A stretch of DNA of 64,000 nt from assembly GCF_003020115.1 (NCBI RefSeq), contig NZ_PYFX01000003.1, forward strand, positions 434,001 through 498,000. The letters run 5' to 3'. This stretch comes from Bradyrhizobium sp. MOS002. Lineage in GTDB: Bacteria; Pseudomonadota; Alphaproteobacteria; Rhizobiales; Xanthobacteraceae. Shown here piece by piece: positions 29,529-37,312 of this stretch (position 1 is the first letter of the stretch; every line of letters starts with the position of its first letter). The notes beneath the pieces were generated by a model. It was given only the letters and a program-made list of their open reading frames with translations, ran no database searches and was not told the origin of the DNA. The position numbers and the translations under genes are program-made.

Positions 29529-30182
29529 TCAGCGCGTCCTTCGGAATGTCAAATTGACCCGCTTGCGGCCAAGCAGCGCATGCTCGCCGTCGGCGAGCGG
29601 CGCGACGCCGTGATAGGCGAGCCTGCTTGGCCCGCCCCAGACCACGACGTCCCGATGCACCAAGCGGAAGCGGCGCGGCTTGTCGGTGCGCGCCACGCCG
29701 CCGAACAAGAACGTCGCGGGCAGGCCGAGCGAGACCGAGACGATCGGCGCCGAGTAATCCAGCTCGTCCTTGTCCTGGTGCAATGACAGCCGCGTGCCGG
29801 GCTCGTAGCGGTTGACGAGGCACGCATCGGGCGCAAAGCCGGTAAACCCGCCCTGCTCCGCCGCGCGGCGGGCGATATCGCGGAGCACCGGCGGCATCGC
29901 CGGCCATGGCGCGCCGGTACGCGGGTCGATGGGATCATAGCGATAGCCGGTATGATCGGTGATCCAGCCGCGCTCGCCGCAATTGGTCATGGCCACCGAC
30001 ATCAAATGACCGCCAGGCGTGGTCATGCGGCGGAACGGCGACTGCGCCACGATGGCGCGCACGGCTTCGATCAGCTCGCTCTCGATCGGCTTGACGAAAC
30101 CGCGCAGCAGAACGGCGCCGTCGGCGATCTCCTCGCGTGACGGCTGGGCTTCGGCAACCGTATCAAACAGATCAGCCGTCAA
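29529..30182 (-). CDS. alkB: Alpha-ketoglutarate-dependent DNA dealkylase AlkB
   Basis: 217 residues, same size as E. coli AlkB. Iron ligands His135, Asp137 (SLHQDKDE) and His191 (AYHGV) and the 2-oxoglutarate-binding arginines near 208-214 (RKRVNLTFR) are present, as is the NRYEPGTRLSLHQD signature. It removes methyl groups from 1-methyladenine and 3-methylcytosine in DNA. It starts 9 bp after the second oxygenase gene, so the two form an operon of alkylation-damage genes. No ada gene is visible next to it. Confidence 0.95.
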   Translation of the reverse strand: MTADLFDTVAEAQPSREEIADGAVLLRGFVKPIESELIEAVRAIVAQSPFRRMTTPGGHLMSVAMTNCGERGWITDHTGYRYDPIDPRTGAPWPAMPPVLRDIARRAAEQGGFTGFAPDACLVNRYEPGTRLSLHQDKDELDYSAPIVSVSLGLPATFLFGGVARTDKPRRFRLVHRDVVVWGGPSRLAYHGVAPLADGEHALLGRKRVNLTFRRTR

Positions 30183-30191
30183 TCGCAGCGC

Positions 30192-30938
30192 TCATTTGGC
30201 ATCATGAAAGATCACACCCAGCGTGTGGCGCTGGCCGGACCTGATCCTGCTGACGCCGTGGCGCATGTTAACGCGGTAGGTGCCGCGTGTCCCCTGCACA
30301 GGGCGGTGATGCACGGCAAAAGTGACGGCGTCGCCCTGCGCGAGCGGAACCACCTCGGCGCGGGACTGCATGCGCGGGCGCTGCTCGGTCAGCACGAACT
30401 CGCCGCCGGTGAAATCGCGGCCGGGCTCCGACAAGAGGATCGCGACCTGGAGCGGGAACACGTGCTCCCCATAAAGATCCTGATGCAGGCAGTTGAAATC
30501 GCCGGCCTCGTATTGCAGCAGCAGCGGCGTCGGTCGCGCCTGCCCGGCCTCGTGACAGCGCTTCAGGAATCCGGCGTGAGCAGCGGGATAGCGGATGTCG
30601 ATCCCCATCGCCTCGTTCCAGTGATTGGCGACGGCCTGGAGATGCACGTAGAGCGCCGGCCGCAACTGCGCGATCAGGTCCGGCAGCGGGTAGGAGAAAT
30701 ATTTGTACTCGCCGCGACCAAAGCCGTGGCGGCCCATGACGATGCGGCTGCGGAAGTTGGCGTCGTCGGGATAGAGCATGGCGACGGCGTGGCATTGGTC
30801 CGGCGTGAGCAGGCCCCTCAGGACGGCGCAGCCCTGGGCGTCGAGCTCGGCGGTGATCTGGGGCCAGTCGAGGGCATCGACGTAGGTGGCGAGGTCGGCT
30901 GCGGAAGATTGGGCTGATTTTCGCGCGGTCATTGTCAT
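30192..30938 (-). CDS. 2OG-Fe(II) oxygenase of the PF09859 type
   Basis: 248 residues. Iron ligands His152-X-Asp154 (LHQDLYGEHVFP) and His227 (MRHGVSRI) and the co-substrate Arg/His in RHTLGVIFH match the family annotated as oxygenases acting on damaged nucleic acid; experimental support for that role is thin. The neighbouring alkB gene, 9 bp downstream, fits a repair role. ATG 30938 is preferred, with AAGGG upstream; a GTG three codons earlier is an alternative. Confidence 0.8.
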   Translation of the reverse strand: MTMTARKSAQSSAADLATYVDALDWPQITAELDAQGCAVLRGLLTPDQCHAVAMLYPDDANFRSRIVMGRHGFGRGEYKYFSYPLPDLIAQLRPALYVHLQAVANHWNEAMGIDIRYPAAHAGFLKRCHEAGQARPTPLLLQYEAGDFNCLHQDLYGEHVFPLQVAILLSEPGRDFTGGEFVLTEQRPRMQSRAEVVPLAQGDAVTFAVHHRPVQGTRGTYRVNMRHGVSRIRSGQRHTLGVIFHDAK

Positions 30939-30999
30939 AGCGATCACCCTTGCAGTCCGACGTTCACCGCGCCACCCGATTTCCGACGACTATCTCCCC

Positions 31000-31085
31000 G
31001 TCATTGCGAGCGTAGCGAAGCAATCCAGAGTCCCTCCGCGGAACCAGTCTGGATTGCTTCGTCGCAAGGGCTCCTCGCAATGACG
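31000..31085. repeat. Palindromic intergenic element, family A
   Basis: Arms CGTCATTGCGAGCGTAGCGA and a slightly diverged inverse ending CTCGCAATGACG. The same family occurs with perfect arms at 57811-57890, and a decayed half near 20990-21015. Confidence 0.78.
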
Positions 31086-31124
31086 GCGGAGAGAGCTTCG
31101 CTGCAATGACGGCGGGGAGAGACC

Positions 31125-31811
31125 TTAGCCCCTCACCGGCAACGTCACCACGTCATAACCGTGCTTGATCGTCCGCTTCAGCACGGGGTCTTCCAGCTCG
31201 AACTCGAAACGGTCGGCGGGGCGGATACCGCCCTTCGCCGCAAACGTGCCGCCGAACATGGCGCAGCCGTCGGGGAATTTCCCATCCTCGAAGCCACGCG
31301 CGATCAGGTCGGCGACCGGAAGCATCGCGTCGAGCCTGCCCTCCTGATAGAGCACGCGCTCGCCCTTGATGGTGGCCCACGAGCGCAGGATCATCCTGTC
31401 CCAATGGCCGATGACGTCCTCAAGCTCCCATAGCCTGGACGCGATCGGCTTGTCGCACATCTGCTTGGACACCGTGACGTTGTAGGCCTCCACCTTGCGG
31501 TCGGTGTGGTCAGAGCCGCAGCCGACGAAAATGCGGCCCTGCCAGCCGATCAGCACGAACTCGACCTCGCCGCTGGAATCTCCGCCAGTGCACTCGATGC
31601 TATCTTCCATCGTCAGGCGCCGCGCCGAGGCACGGTAGTAGATCGGCGTCGAGGCCGGCGGGGCGATACCCATCTCCTGCAGCTCGGCAATGTGCTTGTC
31701 GCGCGCGACCGGATCGCGGCCGGTCCAGCCGGCGATGACCATCTGGTCGATCGCCAGCGTCAGCGGCGTGGTGGTGTCCTGGGCGTCGACGGTGAAAGTC
31801 AGGTCAAACAC
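31125..31811 (-). CDS. DUF2848 family protein (FAH-like fold)
   Basis: 228 residues, a complete DUF2848 protein. This family is distantly related to fumarylacetoacetate hydrolases; motifs include FVGCGSDHTDRKVEAYNVTVSK and the C-terminal FGGTFAAKGGIRPADRFEFE. Function unknown. Its first eight bases overlap the end of the amidase gene, so the two are translationally coupled and probably act on the same compound, for example amide cleavage followed by processing of the acid. No signal peptide. Confidence 0.85.
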   Translation of the reverse strand: MFDLTFTVDAQDTTTPLTLAIDQMVIAGWTGRDPVARDKHIAELQEMGIAPPASTPIYYRASARRLTMEDSIECTGGDSSGEVEFVLIGWQGRIFVGCGSDHTDRKVEAYNVTVSKQMCDKPIASRLWELEDVIGHWDRMILRSWATIKGERVLYQEGRLDAMLPVADLIARGFEDGKFPDGCAMFGGTFAAKGGIRPADRFEFELEDPVLKRTIKHGYDVVTLPVRG

Positions 31812-33153
31812 GAATTACGGCCTCCATGCCGGCAGCAAGCTCGAAGATACGGCGGTCTGATCCGCCCGCGCCCGCCAGCATCAGGCCGACGGGAATCTCA
31901 CCCTCGCGATGCGCCGGCAGCGAGATGGCGCAGCCGTCGATCATGTTGATCAGGGTGCAATTGCGCAGCGCGCGCAGGTTTTGCGTGGTGAACGCCTTGT
32001 CGTCGGCAAGATCCGAAATTTTCGGCGGCGTGTTGGCGGTGGTCGGCAGCACCAGCGCGTCATAGGGCGCGATGCGCGCATTGACGCGGGCGATCAGCGA
32101 GCGGCGCTCGTGGAGAAGATCGATGTAGTCCGCCGCGCTCTGCGCCTCGCCGCGCATGATGCGCACGAAGACTCGGGGATCGTAAACGTCGCCCTTGGAC
32201 GCGAGGAGGTAGCGATGCCAGGCATAGCTTTCCGAAGCCGCAAAGCCGCCCTTGGCGTTCATCGGCCCGATGTCGTGGAATTCGGCCATCTCGATGCGCT
32301 CGATGACCGCACCGTGATCGGCGAGGCTCTTGAGCGCACGCTCGAATGTCGCCGACACAGCCGCGTCGAGGTCGTCGAGCGCGATCGTGGTCGGCACCGC
32401 AAGCCGCATGCCCTTGACCGGCCGCGGCTTCAGCGGAACGGTCGGCTCGTTCGCCAGCACGGCATCGAGAATGGCACAGCAGCTGACCGATCGTGCCAGC
32501 GGCCCGATGCTGTCGAGCGAGAATGACAGCGGCACAGCTCCGTCGAGCGGCACGCGCCGCTGCGTCGGCTTGTAGCCGACGATGCCGTTATAGGCCGCCG
32601 GAATCCGGCAGGAGCCGCCGGTGTCGGTGCCGAGCGCGCCATGCGCCATGCCGTCGAGCACGGAGACCGCGGCGCCCGAAGACGAACCGCCGGGCACGTG
32701 GCCCTCGGCCCGGTTCCAGACGCCCTTTGGCGTGCCGTAATGCGGATTGATGCCGATGCCGGAATAGGCGAACTCGGTCATGTTGGTGCGCCCGATCACG
32801 ACGAAGCCGGCCTTGCGCAGCCGCGCCACCGTGGGGGCATCCTGTTCGGCCGGCGAGGAATCGTCGAGCGCGCGGGAGCCGGCGCGCGTCACCTGGCCCT
32901 TGATGTCGAAGAGATCCTTGATCGAGACCGGGATACCGGCGTAGCGCGACGGCGCCGCCTTCACCTTGCGCAAACCGTCCATCGCATCCGCCGCCGCGAG
33001 CGCGGCGTCCTTGTCGACATGGATGAAGGCACGCTGCCCCTCGCCGGCCGGATCGGCGATTTTGGCGATGCAAGCCTCGACCAGCTTGCGGGAGGTGGTG
33101 CGGCCGCTTTCGAGGTCTTCGGCGAGCTTCGTCAGTGTCGGAAAATCGGGCAT
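31804..33153 (-). CDS. Amidase signature family hydrolase
   Basis: 449 residues. The Ser-cisSer-Lys triad is intact: Lys79 (GIPVSIKDLFD), Ser157 (GGSSSG) and nucleophile Ser181 (DTGGSCRIPAA). It hydrolyses an amide or imide; GatA is unlikely since no gatB/gatC is near. It heads a two-gene unit with the DUF2848 protein and diverges from the DUF35/thiolase operon. Possible substrates include aryl amides, ureido or malonamide-type compounds; not decided by sequence. Confidence 0.9.
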   Translation of the reverse strand: MPDFPTLTKLAEDLESGRTTSRKLVEACIAKIADPAGEGQRAFIHVDKDAALAAADAMDGLRKVKAAPSRYAGIPVSIKDLFDIKGQVTRAGSRALDDSSPAEQDAPTVARLRKAGFVVIGRTNMTEFAYSGIGINPHYGTPKGVWNRAEGHVPGGSSSGAAVSVLDGMAHGALGTDTGGSCRIPAAYNGIVGYKPTQRRVPLDGAVPLSFSLDSIGPLARSVSCCAILDAVLANEPTVPLKPRPVKGMRLAVPTTIALDDLDAAVSATFERALKSLADHGAVIERIEMAEFHDIGPMNAKGGFAASESYAWHRYLLASKGDVYDPRVFVRIMRGEAQSAADYIDLLHERRSLIARVNARIAPYDALVLPTTANTPPKISDLADDKAFTTQNLRALRNCTLINMIDGCAISLPAHREGEIPVGLMLAGAGGSDRRIFELAAGMEAVIRV

Positions 33154-33215
33154 GTCTGTCTCACGGAATATTTGCGCGCAATGTATAGCGCTGCCTCACT
33201 TCGACACAAGCATTG

Positions 33216-33239
33216 TGCGCATGATGGCATGCATGCGCA
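33216..33239. promoter_or_regulatory. Inverted repeat in amidase / DUF35 divergent promoter
   Basis: Perfect 8-bp arms TGCGCATG (33216-33223) and CATGCGCA (33232-33239) with an 8-base spacer, 63 bases from the amidase ATG and about 90 from the DUF35 ATG. The centre-to-centre distance of 16 bp suits a dimeric regulator. No regulator gene is next to it. Confidence 0.4.
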
Positions 33240-33326
33240 TTGCTGGACCGTTGACGCGCCATGGTCGATTGTCGCATCAAGATCGCAACAGCCGGGCTCA
33301 GCTTGGCCTTGGGAGGACCTGCCGAG

Positions 33327-33740
33327 ATGGCCGAACCGCAGCGCGCGCGACCTAAACCGACGCCCGAGACCCAGCATTTCTGGGACGGCACCAAGGCGGG
33401 CGAGTTGCGCCTGCAGCGCTGCGACGCCTGTGCGCATGTCTATTTCCCGCCGCGCCCGTTCTGCCCGTCCTGCGCCTCGCGCAAGGTCAGCATCTTCAAG
33501 GCGAGCGGCAAGGGCTTCCTCTACAGCTACGTGATCAACCATCGTCCCGCCGCGCCCGGCTTCACGCCGCCTTACGCGATCGCGGTGGTTGAACTTGCCG
33601 AGGGGCCGCGGATGATGAGCAACATCATCGACTGCCCGCAGACGCCGGAGGCGCTCGAACTCGACATGAAGCTCGAGGTCGCCTTCGAAGCGCTCGATGA
33701 CAAGATCACCCTCCCCGTGTTCCGTCCGGCGAAGGGGTAG
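33327..33740 (+). CDS. Zn-ribbon OB-fold protein (DUF35)
   Basis: 137 residues. A rubredoxin-like zinc ribbon with four cysteines (CDAC...CPSC, about residues 33-52) is followed by an OB-fold (about 60-130). DUF35 proteins pair with SCP-x-type thiolases and can form acyl-CoA-binding or retro-aldolase complexes, as ChsH2 does with Ltp2 in steroid degradation. The ATG at 33327 has GGGAGG upstream. The thiolase gene starts three bases after its stop, a clear operon. Confidence 0.9.
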   Translation: MAEPQRARPKPTPETQHFWDGTKAGELRLQRCDACAHVYFPPRPFCPSCASRKVSIFKASGKGFLYSYVINHRPAAPGFTPPYAIAVVELAEGPRMMSNIIDCPQTPEALELDMKLEVAFEALDDKITLPVFRPAKG

Positions 33741-33743
33741 CCC

Positions 33744-34883
33744 ATGCGCAGCAATCAGGTTGCCGTCGTCGGCGCGGCCGAGACCACCGAACTCGGTGTC
33801 ATCCCCAACGTCTCGCAGCTCCAGCTTCACGCGGATGCGGCGCTCAATGCCATCGCCGATGCCGGGCTGAAGCTGTCCGACATCGACGGCTTCGCCACGG
33901 CGGTCGAAACGCCGCAACAAGTCTGCCACTATCTCGGCATCAAGCCGACCTGGGTGGACGGCACCTCGGTCGGCGGCTGCTCCTTCATGCTGCACGTCCG
34001 CCATGCCGCCGCGGCAATCGAGGCCGGCCTGTGCAAGACCGTGCTGATCACGCATGCCGAGAGCGGCAAGTCGATGATCGGCAAGGCGCCGCGCTCGACG
34101 GCTCCTGACAGCCTGAACGGCCAGTTCGAGGCGCCGTTCGGCGTCTACGGCCCGCCCAGCATGTTCCCGATCCCCGTGCTGCGCTTCATGAAGACCTACG
34201 GCATCACCCACGAGCAGATCGCCTCGGTCGCGGTGGTGCAGCGGGAATGGGCGGCGAAGAATCCGCGCGCGATGATGAAGGATCCGATCACGGTCGCAGA
34301 CGTCCTCAACTCGCGCATGATCGCCTATCCGTTCCGCCTGCTGCAATGCTGCCTCGTCACCGACGGCGGCGGCGCGCTGATCCTGACCTCTGCCGACCGT
34401 GCCAAGGATTTTCCGCGCAAGCCGGTCTACATCATGGGCACCGGCGAGAGCGTGGAGACGCCGATGGTCAGCCAGATGGAGACTTTCAATTCCTCGCGCG
34501 CGTTCAAGACCGCGGGGCCGCTGGCGTTCAAGGAGGCCGGCATCGCGCACAAGGACGTCGACCATCTCATGATCTACGACGCTTTTGCGCATCTGCCGCT
34601 GTTCGGCCTCGGCGATCTCGGCTTCATGCCGCACGAGGAGACCGGAAAGTTCATCGCCGACGGCAACACGCGGCCGGGGGCTAAGCTTCCGCTCAACACC
34701 AATGGCGGCGGCTTGAGCTACATGCATTCGGGCATGTACGGCATGTACGCGCTCCAGGAGAGCGTGCGGCAGATGCGCGGCATCGCGCCGGCGCAGGTGG
34801 CGAATGCGAAGATTTCCGTGTGCCACGGCGTCGGCGGCATGTTCGCCGCGTCGGGCACGATCGTGTTTACGAACGAGAGGTAA
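33744..34883 (+). CDS. SCP-x-type thiolase (acetyl-CoA acetyltransferase-like)
   Basis: 379 residues, full thiolase fold. By eye Cys79 in TSVGGCSF sits 15 residues before the helix-end Gly, in line with the nucleophilic Cys of SCP2-type thiolases, so activity may be retained; NTNGGGLSYMHSGMYG carries a His and SVCHGVGG a second Cys. Partner of the DUF35 gene just upstream. Probably cleaves a 3-ketoacyl-CoA, or a retro-aldol substrate, in fatty-acid, terpenoid or sterol-like breakdown. The SDR downstream lies beyond a palindromic element but reads the same way. Confidence 0.87.
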   Translation: MRSNQVAVVGAAETTELGVIPNVSQLQLHADAALNAIADAGLKLSDIDGFATAVETPQQVCHYLGIKPTWVDGTSVGGCSFMLHVRHAAAAIEAGLCKTVLITHAESGKSMIGKAPRSTAPDSLNGQFEAPFGVYGPPSMFPIPVLRFMKTYGITHEQIASVAVVQREWAAKNPRAMMKDPITVADVLNSRMIAYPFRLLQCCLVTDGGGALILTSADRAKDFPRKPVYIMGTGESVETPMVSQMETFNSSRAFKTAGPLAFKEAGIAHKDVDHLMIYDAFAHLPLFGLGDLGFMPHEETGKFIADGNTRPGAKLPLNTNGGGLSYMHSGMYGMYALQESVRQMRGIAPAQVANAKISVCHGVGGMFAASGTIVFTNER

Positions 34884-34890
34884 TGAGCTG

Positions 34891-35032
34891 CTCGCCTCTC
34901 CCTCGCCCCGTTCTTACGGGGAGAGGGTTGGGGTGAGGGGCTGCTTCCACACACTCGGACTCGCGGAGAGTCCCCCTCACCCGGATCGCATCTTCGATGC
35001 GATCCGACCTCTCCCCGCAAGCGGGGCGAGGT
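34891..35032. repeat. Palindromic intergenic element, family B
   Basis: Contains CCTCGCCCCG...CGGGGAGAGG at one end, CTCTCCCCGCAAGCGGGGCGAGG at the other, and an internal GGATCGCATCTTCGATGCGATCC hairpin. Closest copy at 55354-55505. It separates the thiolase from the SDR gene. Confidence 0.75.
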
Positions 35033-35051
35033 AAGAAAACAGGAGATCCAC

Positions 35052-35966
35052 ATGACGAAATCACTGCAAGACAAGGTCATCATCGTCACCGGCGCAGGCC
35101 GCGGCATCGGGCGGGAGATCGCGCTGCTCTGCGCTGGCGAGGGCGCCAAGGTCGTCGTCAACGATCCCGGCGTCGCCGCCGACGGCGCCGGCACGAGCGC
35201 CGCGCCCGCAGAGGAAGTGGTCGAGGAGATCAAGAAGCGCGGCGGCACCGCCGTCGCCAATTTCGAGTCGGTGGCCGAAGCGATCCCCGCCAGCAAGATC
35301 GTCAAGACCGCGACCGATCATTTCGGCCGGCTCGACGGCGTCGTCAACAATGCCGGCATTTTGCGCGACATGATCTTCCACAAGATGAGCGTGGAAGCGT
35401 TCGAGGCCGTCATCAAGGTGCATTTGATGGGCTCGTTCTACGTCAGCCACGCCGCGGCGCGGATCTTCCGCGAGCAAGAAAGCGGCTCGTTCGTGCACTT
35501 CACCTCGACCTCCGGCCTGATCGGCAACTTTGGCCAAGCCAATTACGCCGCCGCCAAGCTCGGCATCGTCGGCCTGTCGAAGTCGATTGCGCTCGACATG
35601 GGCCGCTTCAACGTTCGCTCCAACTGCGTCTCGCCGTTCGCCTGGACCCGCATGATCGGCACCATCCCGACCGAGACCGAAGCCGAGAAGGCGCGCGTCG
35701 AGAAGATCAAGCAGATGGGACCGGAGAAGATCGCGCCGATCTGCGCCTATCTGCTCTCCGACGCCGCCAAGGACGTCTCCGGGCAGATCTTCGGCGCACG
35801 CATGAACGAGCTGTTCCTGTTTAGCCAGAACCGTCCGCTGCGCTCGGTGCATCGGAGCGAAGGCTGGACGCCGCAATCGATCGCGGAACACGGCATGCCG
35901 GCGCTGAAGGGCTCGTTCTACAAGCTCGACCGTTCCGCCGACATCTTCCCCTGGGATCCCGTCTAA
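35052..35966 (+). CDS. SDR dehydrogenase, peroxisomal multifunctional-enzyme (MFE-2/HSD17B4) type
   Basis: 304 residues. The nucleotide motif TGAGRGIGREIA and catalytic Ser-Tyr-Lys (Tyr in NYAAAKLG) are present. The inserted loop AADGAGTSAAPAEEVVEEI and the C-terminal extension match the dehydrogenase unit of MFE-2, which oxidises (3R)-hydroxyacyl-CoA, rather than short FabG-type proteins. It fits beta-oxidation with the thiolase upstream. AGGAG lies before the ATG. Confidence 0.87.
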   Translation: MTKSLQDKVIIVTGAGRGIGREIALLCAGEGAKVVVNDPGVAADGAGTSAAPAEEVVEEIKKRGGTAVANFESVAEAIPASKIVKTATDHFGRLDGVVNNAGILRDMIFHKMSVEAFEAVIKVHLMGSFYVSHAAARIFREQESGSFVHFTSTSGLIGNFGQANYAAAKLGIVGLSKSIALDMGRFNVRSNCVSPFAWTRMIGTIPTETEAEKARVEKIKQMGPEKIAPICAYLLSDAAKDVSGQIFGARMNELFLFSQNRPLRSVHRSEGWTPQSIAEHGMPALKGSFYKLDRSADIFPWDPV

Positions 35967-36003
35967 GGATTCCGTATAGCCGCATTATCGGCATCCCTGC
36001 CCT

Positions 36004-36034
36004 GCGATCTCCGGTTGTCTGGTCCGGAGATCGC
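36004..36034 (+). terminator. Hairpin downstream of SDR gene, possible terminator
   Basis: Perfect 11-bp arms GCGATCTCCGG and CCGGAGATCGC with a 9-base loop, about 40 bases after the SDR stop. The following TCCGCTTT gives only a short U-run. Confidence 0.5.
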
Positions 36035-36095
36035 TCCGCTTTATGCCTAATTGCAGGCGGATGGTGGCCTCCCAACACAACTTTGGGAGGAAACC

Positions 36096-37214
36096 ATGAC
36101 AAGAATGCTGACCAACTCAGACGACACGACTTCAAGCGAGCGTGGCGGCCTTGGCCGCCGCACGCTCCTCAAGGGCGCCGCGACTGTCGCCGCATCTGCC
36201 CTGCTCGCCTCACGCGCGGACGCCCGCGACTTCGGCACCAGCGCCGAGCCGCAACGCTATCCCGACCCTGACATCATCCCTATCGATCCCAAGCGCTTCA
36301 AGGCCAAGGTCGGCAACACCGCGATCAAGCGGCTCTATACCGGCTGCCTGTGGGCGGAAGGACCGGCGTGGAATGCGCAGGGGCAATATCTCGTCTGGAG
36401 CGACATCCCCGCCAACCGGCAGCTTCGCTACCTCGACGACGACGGCCACATCTCCGAGCAGTTCCACAAGCCGTCGAACGAAGCCAACGGCAACTCGTTC
36501 GACACCGAGGGACGCCAGCTCAGTGCCGAGCGCACCCGGCTCGTCCGCTACGAGCATGACGGCTCGCTGACGACGCTGGCCGAGCAGGCGGGTGGCAAGC
36601 CGCTCAACGGTCCGAACGACATGGTGGTGCATCCCAACGACAAGGCGATCTGGTTCACCGATCCCGGCTACGGCGCGATCAGCATCTACGAGGGCAAGCT
36701 TGCCAATACCGGCTCGCTGCAGCCACATCAGAAGGAAGCGGTCTATCGCCTTGATCCGCAGAGCGGCCAGGTCGCGAAGGTGGCCGACGAGCCATTCAAG
36801 CCGAACGGCATCGCTTTCAGTCACGACTACAAGAAGCTCTATGTGTGCGACACCGGCATCACGCATTATCCGCAGGCCGAGAATGTGGTGTGGTCCTACG
36901 ACATCGACGGCGCGAAGCTGTCGAACCCGAAGAAGTTGATCGACATGAAGCTCGAGGGCAAGTCGGGATTCCCCGACGGGCTGCGCGTCGACACCGAGGG
37001 CAACATCTGGGTCGGTGCCGGCTGGGTCGGACCCGGCTATGACGGCGTGCAGGTGTTCGCGCCAAACGACGGCGCGCGCATCGGGCAGATCCTGTTGCCC
37101 GAGACCTGCGCCAACGTCTGCTTCGGCGGCAAGAAGCGCAACCGGCTGTTCATGACCGCGAGCCAGTCGCTCTATGCGGTGTATGTGGAGACGCAGGGCG
37201 CGCATTTTTGTTGA
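36096..37214 (+). CDS. SMP-30/gluconolactonase family protein with Tat signal
   Basis: 372 residues. A twin-arginine signal (GLGRRTLLKGAATVAASALL, about 25-50) directs folded export to the periplasm. The rest is a six-bladed beta-propeller of the SMP-30/lactonase type with metal-site patches AEGPAWNA, NGPNDMVV, KPNGIAFS and FPDGLRVD. It may hydrolyse a sugar lactone. ATG 36096 is chosen because GGGAGG precedes it. Stands alone between a hairpin and a family F repeat; converges with ppc. Confidence 0.85.
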   Translation: MTRMLTNSDDTTSSERGGLGRRTLLKGAATVAASALLASRADARDFGTSAEPQRYPDPDIIPIDPKRFKAKVGNTAIKRLYTGCLWAEGPAWNAQGQYLVWSDIPANRQLRYLDDDGHISEQFHKPSNEANGNSFDTEGRQLSAERTRLVRYEHDGSLTTLAEQAGGKPLNGPNDMVVHPNDKAIWFTDPGYGAISIYEGKLANTGSLQPHQKEAVYRLDPQSGQVAKVADEPFKPNGIAFSHDYKKLYVCDTGITHYPQAENVVWSYDIDGAKLSNPKKLIDMKLEGKSGFPDGLRVDTEGNIWVGAGWVGPGYDGVQVFAPNDGARIGQILLPETCANVCFGGKKRNRLFMTASQSLYAVYVETQGAHFC

Positions 37215-37217
37215 ACG

Positions 37218-37305
37218 ACCGCCGTCATTCCGGGGCGGCTCGCAGAGCCGAGCCCGGAATCTCGAGGTTCCGGGTTCGATGCTTCGCATCGCCCCGGAAC
37301 GACGG
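37218..37305. repeat. Palindromic intergenic element, family F
   Basis: CCGTCATTCCGGGGCGG pairs with CCGGAACGACGG and an inner CCCGGAATCTCGAGGTTCCGGG hairpin. It fills the space between the convergent lactonase and ppc genes. Confidence 0.75.
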
Positions 37306-37312
37306 GCCTGAA

